From NCBI GenBank assembly GCA_040954595.2, contig CM082586.2, forward strand, positions 1,116,001 to 1,180,000: 64,000 nt of DNA. Direction: 5' to 3'. The stretch is from Balanoglossus misakiensis. Lineage: Eukaryota > Hemichordata. The notes beneath the pieces were generated by a model, which had not been told where the DNA came from, made no database searches, and was given only the letters and a program-made list of their open reading frames with translations. Positions 46,059-59,000 of this stretch are shown here, in pieces (position 1 is the first letter of the stretch; each line of letters starts with the position of its first letter). Position numbers and translations under genes: made by a program.

Positions 46059-49000
46059 ATGCGGAGAGTGCTTGTAGTACCGACTTGGTGTAATATCCGT
46101 CAGCTTCTCGCCTTGGTGATCGGTGTGGTGATCGGATCGCTCATTCAGGAAATGGTAAGTGACCCATTTTAATGTGAAGATGACCTCTTTTTTACGAATC
46201 TAGGAATAATACACACCCAACAATACTATGGATTTCGAATAAGGAATAAGACAACAGATAGTAACACAGCATTATGAACGAATTCAGTTTTTAACAAACT
46301 TCTTTCTCCAAGTGATATGAAAAAGGAAAAGTACCAATTTACTTCACAACTTTCCTCTGATTAATCTGACAATTACAATGAAACGACCTACATAAGTGAA
46401 GGGTTGGTCGTAATTAGAGTCTCGGTTCCACTGTGTATACAATGTGTCATTCATGATTTGTGAAGTAGTGCACATCTTTGCCTCCGTGTTTTCACAGAAC
46501 AAATGGAGCGGAAAACCGTGCTAGGTCTTGACATCTTAAACCAATTTAGGGTCGACATATTCCACAAATCGAAACGTTTGCAAGCAGGTGACCGAAATAC
46601 CTAAATTCGACAGATAAATTATAGTCCCTCTGAGCGTCATTCGGATAAGTAAACGTACTTCCAATAGAAAACAATTGGCAATGGCATAATCCTGACTCTT
46701 CTGCTGATGGCGTCGCTTGGACGAAAATTCAAACACACCCTGAGTCATTCTTATCAATGAATGACAAGTTTATACGTAGGATGATAACTGTATTTATTTT
46801 TTTCTCTTCTAGTCCTTGTTGGAGAGAGAAAGTTGTATTTCTCCTCAAGTTAATTCTAGAAATCGTTTGACACGCCTAGGAGAGTTTAATTCTGTCTCCA
46901 ATACGACTAGACTGAACGTCGTAGACAACAAAGCCAGTGCCAAAACATACAAAGCAAATAAGGGAAGACCCTACTCTTCTCAAAGGACAGAATCTTTAGT
47001 GACATCGCCATATAAATCAAGGTAAGATAACAGGCTCATGAATTGGTCATATATTTTCTGTACTTGTTCTCAAAGCCACCTAGTAGATATATAACATGAA
47101 AAGAAGGCAATGGAACAACGACAACCACCACTACCACCACCAAAACTACATCATCCATGTATTTTATTTTTGCGCACATTTTAGGTTTGTCGTTCGAGGC
47201 AATGGAACAACGCCATCCTTTCGTCGAGGCGACACCATTGAGGTCGTAATTGACACGTTTGATGCAGATGGCTATAAACAAACGATTGGCGGGGACTTCT
47301 TTTTTGCCGTCATGTCCAACAGTGAACTATACGCCTCTGCCAGTGGACGCGTGGTTGACCACAGGAATGGTTCTTACAGTGTCTACTTTTACGCTGGTTG
47401 GATTGGACAAGCAAGTATAGAAATAACTCTGGTACATCCACGAGAGGCGGTCAATTGGATAGAAACCGTTTATCGCCGAAAACAACCTTGTCTTGAGTGG
47501 AGAGCTGTCTTCAAGAATCACAATTTCACCGAAAATATAACATGCTATATGTTGATAGATTCAACATGGCAGAATAAGTGTGTGTATCACAACGAGAACG
47601 CTCTTGGAGACGCTGCTTTCGTGTGCAATAAACCCAAACACTTGTCGTGCGATGAAATATATACAATAAAAACTGACGTAGGATCCTTGTCAAGATGCGT
47701 AACCGGAAGTCTTACAGAAGATAAGCGGTTCTTGTTTGAAAAGTAAGTAAACATTTTGATTAAGCGAATATTTTTTTTGCTGAGATACATCGCTTGGTGC
47801 GTACTAGTCTTGTCAACCATACAAATTATCGTTCGGCGCCTATATGGAAATATATATTCTTGTTTATAAATTGAGTACTTTTGACAAACTAACAGAACAC
47901 GTCTTGACTGATATAAGTGACCTTTTGTATTCAGCTTAAAATTTACACGAAGTCGTAACTAGCGTTACTACATATCAGAAAGCTAATTTTTTCTAAGACA
48001 ATAGTTGTCTTATCAAAGTTGACACAATGAAGTGGCCAATGATTCTCCGCTCATTGCGAGATCTCGCGAGACTTGTTTAATTACCGTAGTTTCTAGTTGC
48101 GAGCTAAGTAATATTAGTCAATCTTTGTATATTGTAGGAAACCAGAATAGGTGTATAATTTTAAAATATTTGTGACTTATGTGCTGTTTAACTCGATGGG
48201 TCTTTGTGTTGTTTGTCCTGCGTCACACGAGAATGTTCTCCGGCCAAAATAAACTGCCTAGCCACGCGAGATCTTACAGGCAGGGACTAGTAAACACGTT
48301 TAGCTCAATTAACTTCAATACAAAATCGGTCGCGCCCAAATTTCAAAAGAGTAGGCCTACTTGTCTGATAAGTTTGGTTTCAATGTGATCAGTCGTCCTT
48401 GAGAAGTACTTGACGTCCCGCATGTATGAATACAAGAACTCAAACTCCTGACCTGCAGTGTACAACCAGCCATTATATTGGCCTTTCTACAGCTCTTAAT
48501 TGTTTCCCATGCTTAAAGACACACTGGTTGCCCAATTCATGTCAATGGACGTTATGCTCTATTTTTCAACAGGCCGTACCTCATGACTCAGCTCAAGGAC
48601 AGTCCATTACAAATCACAATTGAAGGTAATACGGTTAATTCTTTCCGCTTGGCTTAGGAGTGGAACATTTGATATTTTTTTTGGGGGGGGGGGGCTGGAA
48701 GATTCTGGAAATGTTTCGGGGGGGGGGGGAGGTAATTAATAAAAATTATCTATCATATTCTCAATCTTCCACTTGGGCCATGAGGATGGTGTATTTATTA
48801 ACAGAAAAGTCGCACGTGCGCAGTTCAGACGATCTTCCTTTTTAACAACTTATTCTTGTTTGTAATGTTCACCTTTTCAGGAGTAAAAGATGGTCGGGTT
48901 CATCGCCTTCCACCTTGTGAAACAGACCTTCCAGTAGCGATATCTGACGGTTTCTGGATAAGTAAAACACGGTGGATTTCTCGCGTCTGCAAGGCGCGTC

Positions 49001-49653
49001 CGTGGAGTAACTCCGAAATGCGAACGTGTCTGAAAGGAAAAAGTGTCTTGATTCTCGGCGATTCGACAACCCGGCAGTTGTGCTCGATGATCGCTGACCA
49101 TCTTGGGCCAAGTTTGCAGTCAAGTGGCAAGTGGGCGTGGCATGATAGTGACTACAACACCAATGTAAGTTTCACGTTTCACCCAGTGGCGATCGGCCAT
49201 TCTGTTAACAACTTTTGGCAGCAACAGTTTGAAAGTGACCTTATGGACAGCTTTCCGGTCACGCAATGTGGCTTTGTGGTTGTCCTCAGCTTTTCCTACC
49301 ATTTTGCATCATGGACAAAAGCGTCGTATGTAGAGAGGATCCAACGAGTCAGAGATGCCGTGGTTCGACTGAAGACACGCTGTCCGGACACCGTCGTTAT
49401 TGTGAAAAGTTCTCATGCCAGAGAGCATTCTCAGCCAGATACACACATCCACAGCAGCGATTGGACTTTGTTTGCTATGAATAAAGAACTCAGAGAGACT
49501 TTTGGCGGGATCGGAGTTAGCTTCTTAGATGTATACGACATGTGCTTGGCTTGTTCTGCTAAAAACAATGTTCACATGCCACCAGAAGTCATACGCCAAC
49601 AAATTGACTTGCTGTTTTCCTATATCTGCCCACACTTCACGCAATATATGTGA
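46059..49653 (+). CDS. NXPE: NXPE-family protein with C-terminal PC-esterase domain
   Basis: Secretory-pathway protein of the neurexophilin / PC-esterase family; in vertebrates some members act in or resemble glycan acetylation enzymes. Exons: 46059-46154, 46813-47021, 47185-47742, 48573-48625, 48881-49653. All phases agree; 562 residues (human NXPE proteins are about 545-560). The first exon is a signal-anchor (hydrophobic LLALVIGVVIGSLI near residues 16-29). A basic linker follows (33-101), then the Ig-like neurexophilin domain (about 102-290) with FVVRGNGTTPSFRRGDTIEV and RVVDHRNGSYSVYF, then the PC-esterase-like domain (306-562) with GDSTTRQ (catalytic-type Ser367), a WTLFAMNKELRE segment, LDVYDM and VHMPPEVIRQQID near the end, where the family carries its His. 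N-glycosylation sequons (NGT, NGS, NFT, NIT, NVS) agree with a luminal fold. ATG at 46059 chosen because it supplies the membrane anchor. Exact substrate unknown. Confidence 0.92.
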
Positions 49654-50090
49654 TCGTTCACATACACAACCTCAGGTGATTATGGCTGCTTTAAATAGGT
49701 TTTTTCTTCGAGTTAAAGGTCAAATCACATTATAAAAATTGCATTCTGGGTAAAAGGTTGACAAGTGACTGTAGTAAGAGAAATTATATGTTTACTGTAT
49801 TTAATAATTTTATTACATATAAGTGAACCAACATTAGATAATGTCCATTTTTATCACATACGGCAACCTCAATCTTTGTTTTTCCCACATTTCCAAACTT
49901 TCGGAGCCTTAAACGGAAAATAGTTCAATGATTCTCTGAGCCCTGTTTTTTCATCAAATTGTAAACTGTACATAGATTTGTAACCATTTTATTTTATTAT
50001 AATACATGTTTATTTTTACTCTTTTTCTTCATTTAATGTGTCTGTTTATTTATTTATTAAAACAAGGTGAGTTTTATTTTCGGAGTTTCG
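49654..50090. other. AT-rich 3' flank of NXPE up to the satellite edge
   Basis: No exon. It probably holds the NXPE 3' UTR; a possible ATTAAA lies near 50056, only about 35 bases before the satellite. TTTATT-rich tracts dominate the last 100 bases. Confidence 0.5.
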
Positions 50091-53000
50091 CAATTTTTTT
50101 CATGATTTTGATGAGCTATAACCAATGGTTTTTTCAAAAATCGACCAAATTTTGAAAATTCGCAAAGTCGAAAAAATCTCACTTTTTGACGATTTTCCTG
50201 AGCTATAACCCATGTTTTTTTCAAAAATCGACCAAATTTTGAAAATTCGCAAAGTCGAAAAATTCTCACTTTTTGACGATTTTCCTGAGCTATAACCCAT
50301 GTTTTTTTCAAAAATCGACCAAATTTTGAAAATTCGCAAAGTCGAAAAATTCTCACTTTTTGACGATTTTCCTGAGCTATAACCCATGGTTTTTTCAAAA
50401 ATCGACCAAATTTTGAAAATTCGCAAAGTCGAAAAATTCTCACTTTTTGACGATTTTCCTGAGCTATAACCCATGGTTTTTTTCAAAAATCGACCAAATT
50501 TTGAAAATTCGCAAAGTCGAAAAATTCTCACTTTTTGACGATTTTCCTGAGCTATAACCCATGGTTTTTTTCAAAAATCGACCAAATTTTGAAAATTCGC
50601 AAAGTCGAAAAATTCTCATTTTTTGACGATTTTCCTGAGCTATAACCCATGGTTTTTTCAAAAATCGACCAAATTTTGAAAATTCGCAAAGTCGAAAAAT
50701 TCTCACTTTTTGACGATTTTCCTGAGCTATAACCCATGGTTTTTTCAAAAATCGACCAAATTTTGAAAATTCGCAAAGTCGAAAAATTCTCACTTTTTGA
50801 CGATTTTCCTGAGCTATAACCCATGGTTTTTTTTCAAAAATCGACCAAATTTTGAAAATTCGCAAAGTCGAAAAATTCGCATTTTTTGACGATTTTCCTG
50901 AGCTATAACCCATGGTTTTTTTCAAAAATCGACCAAATTTTGAAAATTCGCAAAGTCGAAAAATTCGCATTTTTTGACGATTTTCCTGAGCTATAACCCA
51001 TGGTTTTTTTTCAAAAATCGACCAAATTTTGAAAATTCGCAAAGTCGAAAAATTCGCATTTTTTGACGATTTTCCTGAGCTATAACCCATGGTTTTTTCA
51101 AAAATCGACCAAATTTTGAAAATTCGCAAAGTCGAAAAATTCGCATTTTTTGACGATTTTCCTGAGCTATAACCCATGGTTTTTTCAAAAATCGACCAAA
51201 TTTTGAAAATTCGCAAAGTCGAAAAATTCGCATTTTTTGACGATTTTCCTGAGCTATAACCCATGGTTTTTTCAAAAATCGACCAAATTTTGAAAATTCG
51301 CAAAGTCGAAAAATTCGCATTTTTTGACGATTTTCCTGAGCTATAACCCATGGTTTTTTCAAAAATCGACCAAATTTTGAAAATTCGCAAAGTCGAAAAA
51401 TTCGCATTTTTTGACGATTTTCCTGAGCTATAACCCATGGTTTTTTTCAAAAATCGACCAAATTTTGAAAATTCGCAAAGTCGAAAAATTCGCATTTTTT
51501 GACGATTTTCCTGAGCTATAACCCATGGTTTTTTCAAAAATCGACCAAATTTTGAAAATTCGCAAAGTCGAAAAATTCGCATTTTTTGACGATTTTCCTG
51601 AGCTATAACCCATGGTTTTTTTAAAAAATCGACCAAATTTTGAAAATTCGCAAAGTCGAAAAATTCGCATTTTTTGACGATTTTCCTGAGCTATAACCCA
51701 TGGTTTTTTTTCAAAAATCGACCAAATTTTGAAAATTCGCAAAGTCGAAAAATTCGCATTTTTTGACGATTTTCCTGAGCTATAACCCATGGTTTTTTCA
51801 AAAATCGACCAAATTTTGAAAATTCGCAAAGTCGAAAAATTCGCATTTTTTGACGATTTTCCTGAGCTATAACCCATGGTTTTTTCAAAAATCGACCAAA
51901 TTTTGAAAATTCGCAAAGTCGAAAAATTCTCATTTTTTGACGATTTTCCTGAGCTATAACCCATGGTTTTTTCAAAAATCGACCAAATTTTGAAAATTCG
52001 CAAAGTCGAAAAATTCGCATTTTTTGACGATTTTCCTGAGCTATAACCCATGGTTTTTTCAAAAATCGACCAAATTTTGAAAATTCGCAAAGTCGAAAAA
52101 TTCGCATTTTTTGACGATTTTCCTGAGCTATAACCCATGGTTTTTTTCAAAAATCGACCAAATTTTGAAAATTCGCAAAGTCGAAAAATTCGCATTTTTT
52201 GACGATTTTCCTGAGCTATAACCCATGGTTTTTTCAAAAATCGACCAAATTTTGAAAATTCGCAAAGTCGAAAAATTCGCACTTTTTGACGATTTTCCTG
52301 AGCTATAACCCATGGTTTTTTCAAAAATCGACCAAATTTTGAAAATTCGCAAAGTCGAAAAATTCGCATTTTTTGACGATTTTCCTGAGCTATAACCCAT
52401 GGTTTTTTCAAAAATCGACCAAATTTTGAAAATTCGCAAAGTCGAAAAATTCGCATTTTTTGACGATTTTCCTGAGCTATAACGCATGGTTTTTTCAAAA
52501 ATCGACCAAATTTTGAAAATTCGCAAAGTCGAAAAATTCGCATTTTTTGACGATTTTCCTGAGCTATAACCCATGGTTTTTTTCAAAAATCGACCAAATT
52601 TTGAAAATTCGCAAAGTCGAAAAATTCTCATTTTTTGACGATTTTCCTGAGCTATAACCCATGTTTTTTTCAAAAATCGACCAAATTTTGAAAATTCGCA
52701 AAGTCGAAAAATTCTCATTTTTTGACGATTTTCCTGAGCTATAACCCATGGTTTTTTCAAAAATCGACCAAATTTTGAAAATTCGCAAAGTCGAAAAATT
52801 CTCACTTTTTGACGATTTTCCTGAGCTATAACCCATGGTTTTTTCAAAAATCGACCAAATTTTGAAAATTCGCAAAGTCGAAAAATTCTCACTTTTTGAC
52901 GATTTTCCTGAGCTATAACCCATGGTTTTTTCAAAAATCGACCAAATTTTGAAAATTCGCAAAGTCGAAAAATTCTCATTTTTTGACGATTTTCCTGAGC

Positions 53001-56000
53001 TATAACCCATGGTTTTTTCAAAAATCGACCAAATTTTGAAAATTCGCAAAGTCGAGAAATTCGCATTTTTTGACGATTTTCCTGAGCTATAACCCATGGT
53101 TTTTTCAAAAATCGACCAAATTTTGAAAATTCGCAAAGTCGAAAAATTCGCATTTTTTGACGATTTTCCTGAGCTATAACCCATGGTTTTTTTCAAAAAA
53201 CGACCAAATTTTGAAAATTCGCAAAGTCGAAAAATTCGCATTTTTTGACGATTTTCCTGAGCTATAACCCATGGTTTTTTTCAAAAATCGACCAAATTTT
53301 GAAAATTCGCAAAGTCGAAAAATTCTCATTTTTTGACGATTTTCCTGAGCTATAACCCATGGTTTTTTCAAAAATCGACCAAATTTTGAAAATTCGCAAA
53401 GTCGAAAAATTCTCATTTTTTGACGATTTTCCTGAGCTATAACCCATGGTTTTTTCAAAAATCGACTAAATTTTGAAAATTCGCAAAGTCGAAAAATTCT
53501 CACTTTTTGACGATTTTCCTGAGCTATAACCCATGGTTTTTTCAAAAATCGACCAAATTTTGAAAATTCGCAAAGTCGAAAAATTCGCATTTTTTGACGA
53601 TTTTCCTGAGCTATAACCCATGGTTTTTTTCAAAAATCGACCAAATTTTAAAAATTCGCAAAGTCGAAAAATTCTCATTTTTTGACGATTTTCCTGAGCT
53701 ATAACCCATGTTTTTTTCAAAAATCGACCAAATTTTGAAAATTCGCAAAGTCGAAAAATTCTCATTTTTTGACGATTTTCCTGAGCTATAACCCATGGTT
53801 TTTTCAAAAATCGACCAAATTTTGAAAATTCGCAAAGTCGAAAAATTCTCACTTTTTGACGATTTTCCTGAGCTATAACCCATGGTTTTTTCAAAAATCG
53901 ACCAAATTTTGAAAATTCGCAAAGTCGAAAAATTCTCACTTTTTGACGATTTTCCTGAGCTATAACCCATGGTTTTTTCAAAAATCGACCAAATTTTGAA
54001 AATTCGCAAAGTCGAAAAATTCTCATTTTTTGACGATTTTCCTGAGCTATAACCCATGGTTTTTTCAAAAATCGACCAAATTTTGAAAATTCGCAAAGTC
54101 GAGAAATTCGCATTTTTTGACGATTTTCCTGAGCTATAACCCATGGTTTTTTCAAAAATCGACCAAATTTTGAAAATTCGCAAAGTCGAAAAATTCGCAT
54201 TTTTTGACGATTTTCCTGAGCTATAACCCATGGTTTTTTTCAAAAAACGACCAAATTTTGAAAATTCGCAAAGTCGAAAAATTCGCATTTTTTGACGATT
54301 TTCCTGAGCTATAACCCATGGTTTTTTTCAAAAATCGACCAAATTTTGAAAATTCGCAAAGTCGAAAAATTCTCATTTTTTGACGATTTTCCTGAGCTAT
54401 AACCCATGGTTTTTTCAAAAATCGACCAAATTTTGAAAATTCGCAAAGTCGAAAAATTCTCATTTTTGACGATTTTCCTGAGCTATAACCCATGGTTTTT
54501 TCAAAAATCGACTAAATTTTGAAAATTCGCAAAGTCGAAAATTCTCACTTTTTGACGATTTTCCTGAGCTATAACCCATGGTTTTTTCAAAAATCGACCA
54601 AATTTTGAAAATTCGCAAAGTCGAAAAATTCGCATTTTTTGACGATTTTCCTGAGCTATAACCCATGGTTTTTTCAAAATCGACCAAATTTTAAAAATTC
54701 GCAAAGTCGAAAAATTCGCATTTTTTGACGATTTTCCTGAGCTATAACCCATGGTTTTTCAAAAATCGACCAAATTTTGAAAATTCGCAAAGTCGAAAAA
54801 TTCGCATTTTTTGACGATTTTCCTGAGCTATAACCCATGGTTTTTTCAAAAATCGACCAAATTTTGAAAATTCGCAAAGTCGAAAAATTCGCATTTTTTG
54901 ACGATTTTCCTGAGCTATAACCCATGGTTTTTTCAAAAATCGACCAAATTTTGAAAATTCGCAAAGTCGAAAAATTCTCACTTTTTGACGATTTTCCTGA
55001 GCTATAACCCATGGTTTTTCAAAAATCGACCAAATTTTGAAAATTCGCAAAGTCGAAAAATTCTCACTTTTTGACGATTTTCCTGAGCTATAACCCATGG
55101 TTTTTTCAAAAATCGACCAAATTTTGAAAATTCGCAAAGTCGAAAAATTCGCACTTTTTGACGATTTTCCTGAGCTATAACCCATGGTTTTTTCAAAAAT
55201 CGACCAAATTTTGAAAATTCGCAAAGTCGAAAAATTCGCATTTTTTGACGATTTTCCTGAGCTATAACCCATGGTTTTTTCAAAAATCGACCAAATTTTG
55301 AAAATTCGCAAAGTCGAAAAATTCGCATTTTTTGACGATTTTCCTGAGCTATAACCCATGGTTTTTTCAAAAATCGACCAAATTTTGAAAATTCGCAAAG
55401 TCGAAAAATTCGCATTTTTTGACGATTTTCCTGAGCTATAACCCATGGTTTTTTTCAAAAATCGACCAAATTTTGAAAATTCGCAAAGTCGAAAAATTCT
55501 CACTTTTTGACGATTTTCCTGAGCTATAACCCATGGTTTTTTCAAAAATCGACCAAATTTTGAAAATTCGCAAAGTCGAAAAATTCTCACTTTTTGACGA
55601 TTTTCCTGAGCTATAACCCATGGTTTTTTTCAAAAATCGACCAAATTTTGAAAATTCGCAAAGTCGAAAAATTCTCACTTTTTGACGATTTTCCTGAGCT
55701 ATAACCCATGGTTTTTTCAAAAATCGACCAAATTTTGAAAATTCGCAAAGTCGAAAAATTCTCATTTTTTGACGATTTTCCTGAGCTATAACCCATGGTT
55801 TTTTCAAAAATCGACCAAATTTTGAAAATTCGCAAAGTCCAAAAATTCTCACTTTTTGACGATTTTCCTGAGCTATAACCCATGGTTTTTTTCAAAAATC
55901 GACCAAATTTTGAAAATTCGCAAAGTCGAAAAATTCTCACTTTTTGACGATTTTCCTGAGCTATAACCCATGGTTTTTTCAAAAATCGACCAAATTTTGA

Positions 56001-59000
56001 AAATTCGCAAAGTCGAAAAATTCTCACTTTTTGACGATTTTCCTGAGCTATAACCCATGGTTTTTTCAAAAATCGACCAAATTTTGAAAATTCGCAAAGT
56101 CGAAAAATTCGCACTTTTTGACGATTTTCCTGAGCTATAACCCATGGTTTTTTCAAAAATCGACCAAATTTTGAAAATTCGCAAAGTCGAAAAATTCGCA
56201 TTTTTTGACGATTTTCCTGAGCTATAACCCATGGTTTTTTCAAAATCGACCAAATTTTGAAAATTCGCAAAGTCCAAAAATTCGCATTTTTTGACGATTT
56301 TCCTGAGCTATAACCCATGGTTTTTTCAAAAATCGACCAAATTTTGAAAATTCGCAAAGTCGAAAAATTCTCATTTTTTGACGATTTTCCTGAGCTATAA
56401 CCCATGGTTTTTTTCAAAAATCGACCAAATTTTGAAAATTCGCAAAGTCGAAAAATTCTCATTTTTTGACGATTTTCCTGAGCTATAACCCATGGTTTTT
56501 TCAAAAATCGACCAAATTTTGAAATTCGCAAAGTCGAAAATTCTCATTTTTTGACGATTTTCCTGAGCTATAACCCATGGTTTTTTCAAAAATCGACCAA
56601 ATTTTGAAATTCGCAAAGTCGAAAAATTCTAACTTTTTGACGATTTTCCTGAGCTATAACCCATGGTTTTTTCAAAAATCGACCAAATTTTGAAAATTCG
56701 CAAAGTCGAAAAATTCGCATTTTTTGACGATTTTCCTGAGCTATAACCCATGGTTTTTTCAAAAATCGACCAAATTTTAAAATTCGCAAAGTCGAAAAAT
56801 TCGCATTTTTGACGATTTTCCTGAGCTATAACCCATGGTTTTTTTCAAAAATCGACCAAATTTTGAAAATTCGCAAAGTCGAAAAATTCGCATTTTTTGA
56901 CGATTTTCCTGAGCTATAACCCATGGTTTTTTCAAAAATCGACCAAATTTTGAAAATTCGCAAAGTCGAAAAATTCGCATTTTTTGACGATTTTCCTGAG
57001 CTATAACCCATGGTTTTTTTCAAAAATCGACCAAATTTTGAAAATTCGCAAAGTCGAAAAATTCGCATTTTTTGACGATTTTCCTGAGCTATAACCCATG
57101 GTTTTTTCAAAATCGACCAAATTTTGAAAATTCGCAAAGTCGAAAAATTCGCATTTTTTGACGATTTTCCTGAGCTATAACCCATGGTTTTTTCAAAAAT
57201 CGACCAAATTTTGAAAATTCGCAAAGTCGAAAAATTCGCATTTTTGACGATTTTCCTGAGCTATAACCCATGGTTTTTTTCAAAAATCGACCAAATTTTG
57301 AAAATTCGCAAAGTCGAAAATTCGCATTTTTTGACGATTTTCCTGAGCTATAACCCATGGTTTTTTTCAAAAATCGACCAAATTTTGAAAATTCGCAAAG
57401 TCGAAAAATTCTCACTTTTTGACGATTTTCCTGAGCTATAACCCATGGTTTTTTTCAAAATCGACCAAATTTTGAAAATTCGCAAAGTCGAAAAATTCTC
57501 ACTTTTTGACGATTTTCCTGAGCTATAACCCATGGTTTTTTTCAAAAATCGACCAAATTTTGAAAATTCGCAAAGTCGAAAAATTCTCACTTTTGACGAT
57601 TTTCCTGAGCTATAACCCATGGTTTTTTCAAAAATCGACCAAATTTTGAAAATTCGCAAAGTCGAAAATTCTCACTTTTTGACGATTTTCCTGAGCTATA
57701 ACCCATGGTTTTTTCAAAAATCGACCAAATTTTGAAAATTCGCAAAGTCGAAAAATTCTCACTTTTTGACGATTTTCCTGAGCTATAACCCATGGTTTTT
57801 TCAAAATCGACCAAATTTGAAAATTCGCAAAGTCGAAAATTCTCACTTTTTGACGATTTTCCTGAGCTATAACCCATGGTTTTTTCAAAAATCGACCAAA
57901 TTTTGAAAATTCGCAAAGTCGAAAAATTCTCACTTTTTGACGATTTTTCCTGAGCTATAACCCATGGTTTTTTCAAAAATCGACCAAATTTTGAAAATTC
58001 GCAAAGTCGAAAAATTCTCACTTTTTGACGATTTTCCTGAGCTATAACCCATGGTTTTTTTCAAAAATCGACCAAATTTTGAAAATTCGCAAAGTCGAAA
58101 AATTCTCACTTTTTGACGATTTTCCTGAGCTATAACCCATGGTTTTTTCAAAAATCGACCAAATTTGAAAATTCGCAAAGTCGAAAAATTCTCACTTTTT
58201 GACGATTTTCCTGAGCTATACCCATGGTTTTTTCAAAAATCGACCAAATTTTGAAAATTCGCAAAGTCGAAAAATTCGCATTTTTGACGATTTTCCTGAG
58301 CTATAACCCATGGTTTTTTTCAAAAATCGACCAAATTTTGAAAATTCGCAAAGTCGAAAAATTCGCATTTTTTGACGATTTTCCTGAGCTATAACCCATG
58401 GTTTTTTTCAAAAATCGACCAAATTTTGAAAATTCGCAAAGTCGAAAAATTCGCATTTTTTGACGATTTTCCTGAGCTATAACCCATGGTTTTTTCAAAA
58501 ATCGACCAAATTTTGAAAATTCGCAAAGTCGAAAAATTCGCATTTTTTGACGATTTTCCTGAGCTATAACCCATGGTTTTTTCAAAAATCGACCAAATTT
58601 TGAAAATTCGCAAAGTCGAAAAATTCTCATTTTTTGACGATTTTCCTGAGCTATAACCCATGGTTTTTTCAAAAATCGACCAAATTTTGAAAATTCGCAA
58701 AGTCGAAAAATTCTCATTTTTTGACGATTTTCCTGAGCTATAACCCATGGTTTTTTCAAAAATCGACCAAATTTTGAAAATTCGCAAAGTCGAAAAATTC
58801 TCATTTTTTGACGATTTTCCTGAGCTATAACCCATGGTTTTTTCAAAAATCGACCAAATTTTGAAAATTCGCAAAGTCGAAAATTCTCATTTTTTGACGA
58901 TTTTCCTGAGCTATAACCCATGGTTTTTTCAAAAATCGACCAAATTTTGAAAATTCGCAAAGTCGAAAAATTCTCATTTTTTGACGATTTTCCTGAGCTA

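Noticed and set aside
47096-47184. Extension of NXPE exon 3 upstream (start in the CCACCAC repeat region)
   Set aside because: A good acceptor (cacattttag) at 47184 joins in phase with exon 2 and the anchor-bearing exon 1; the upstream part is low-complexity intron.
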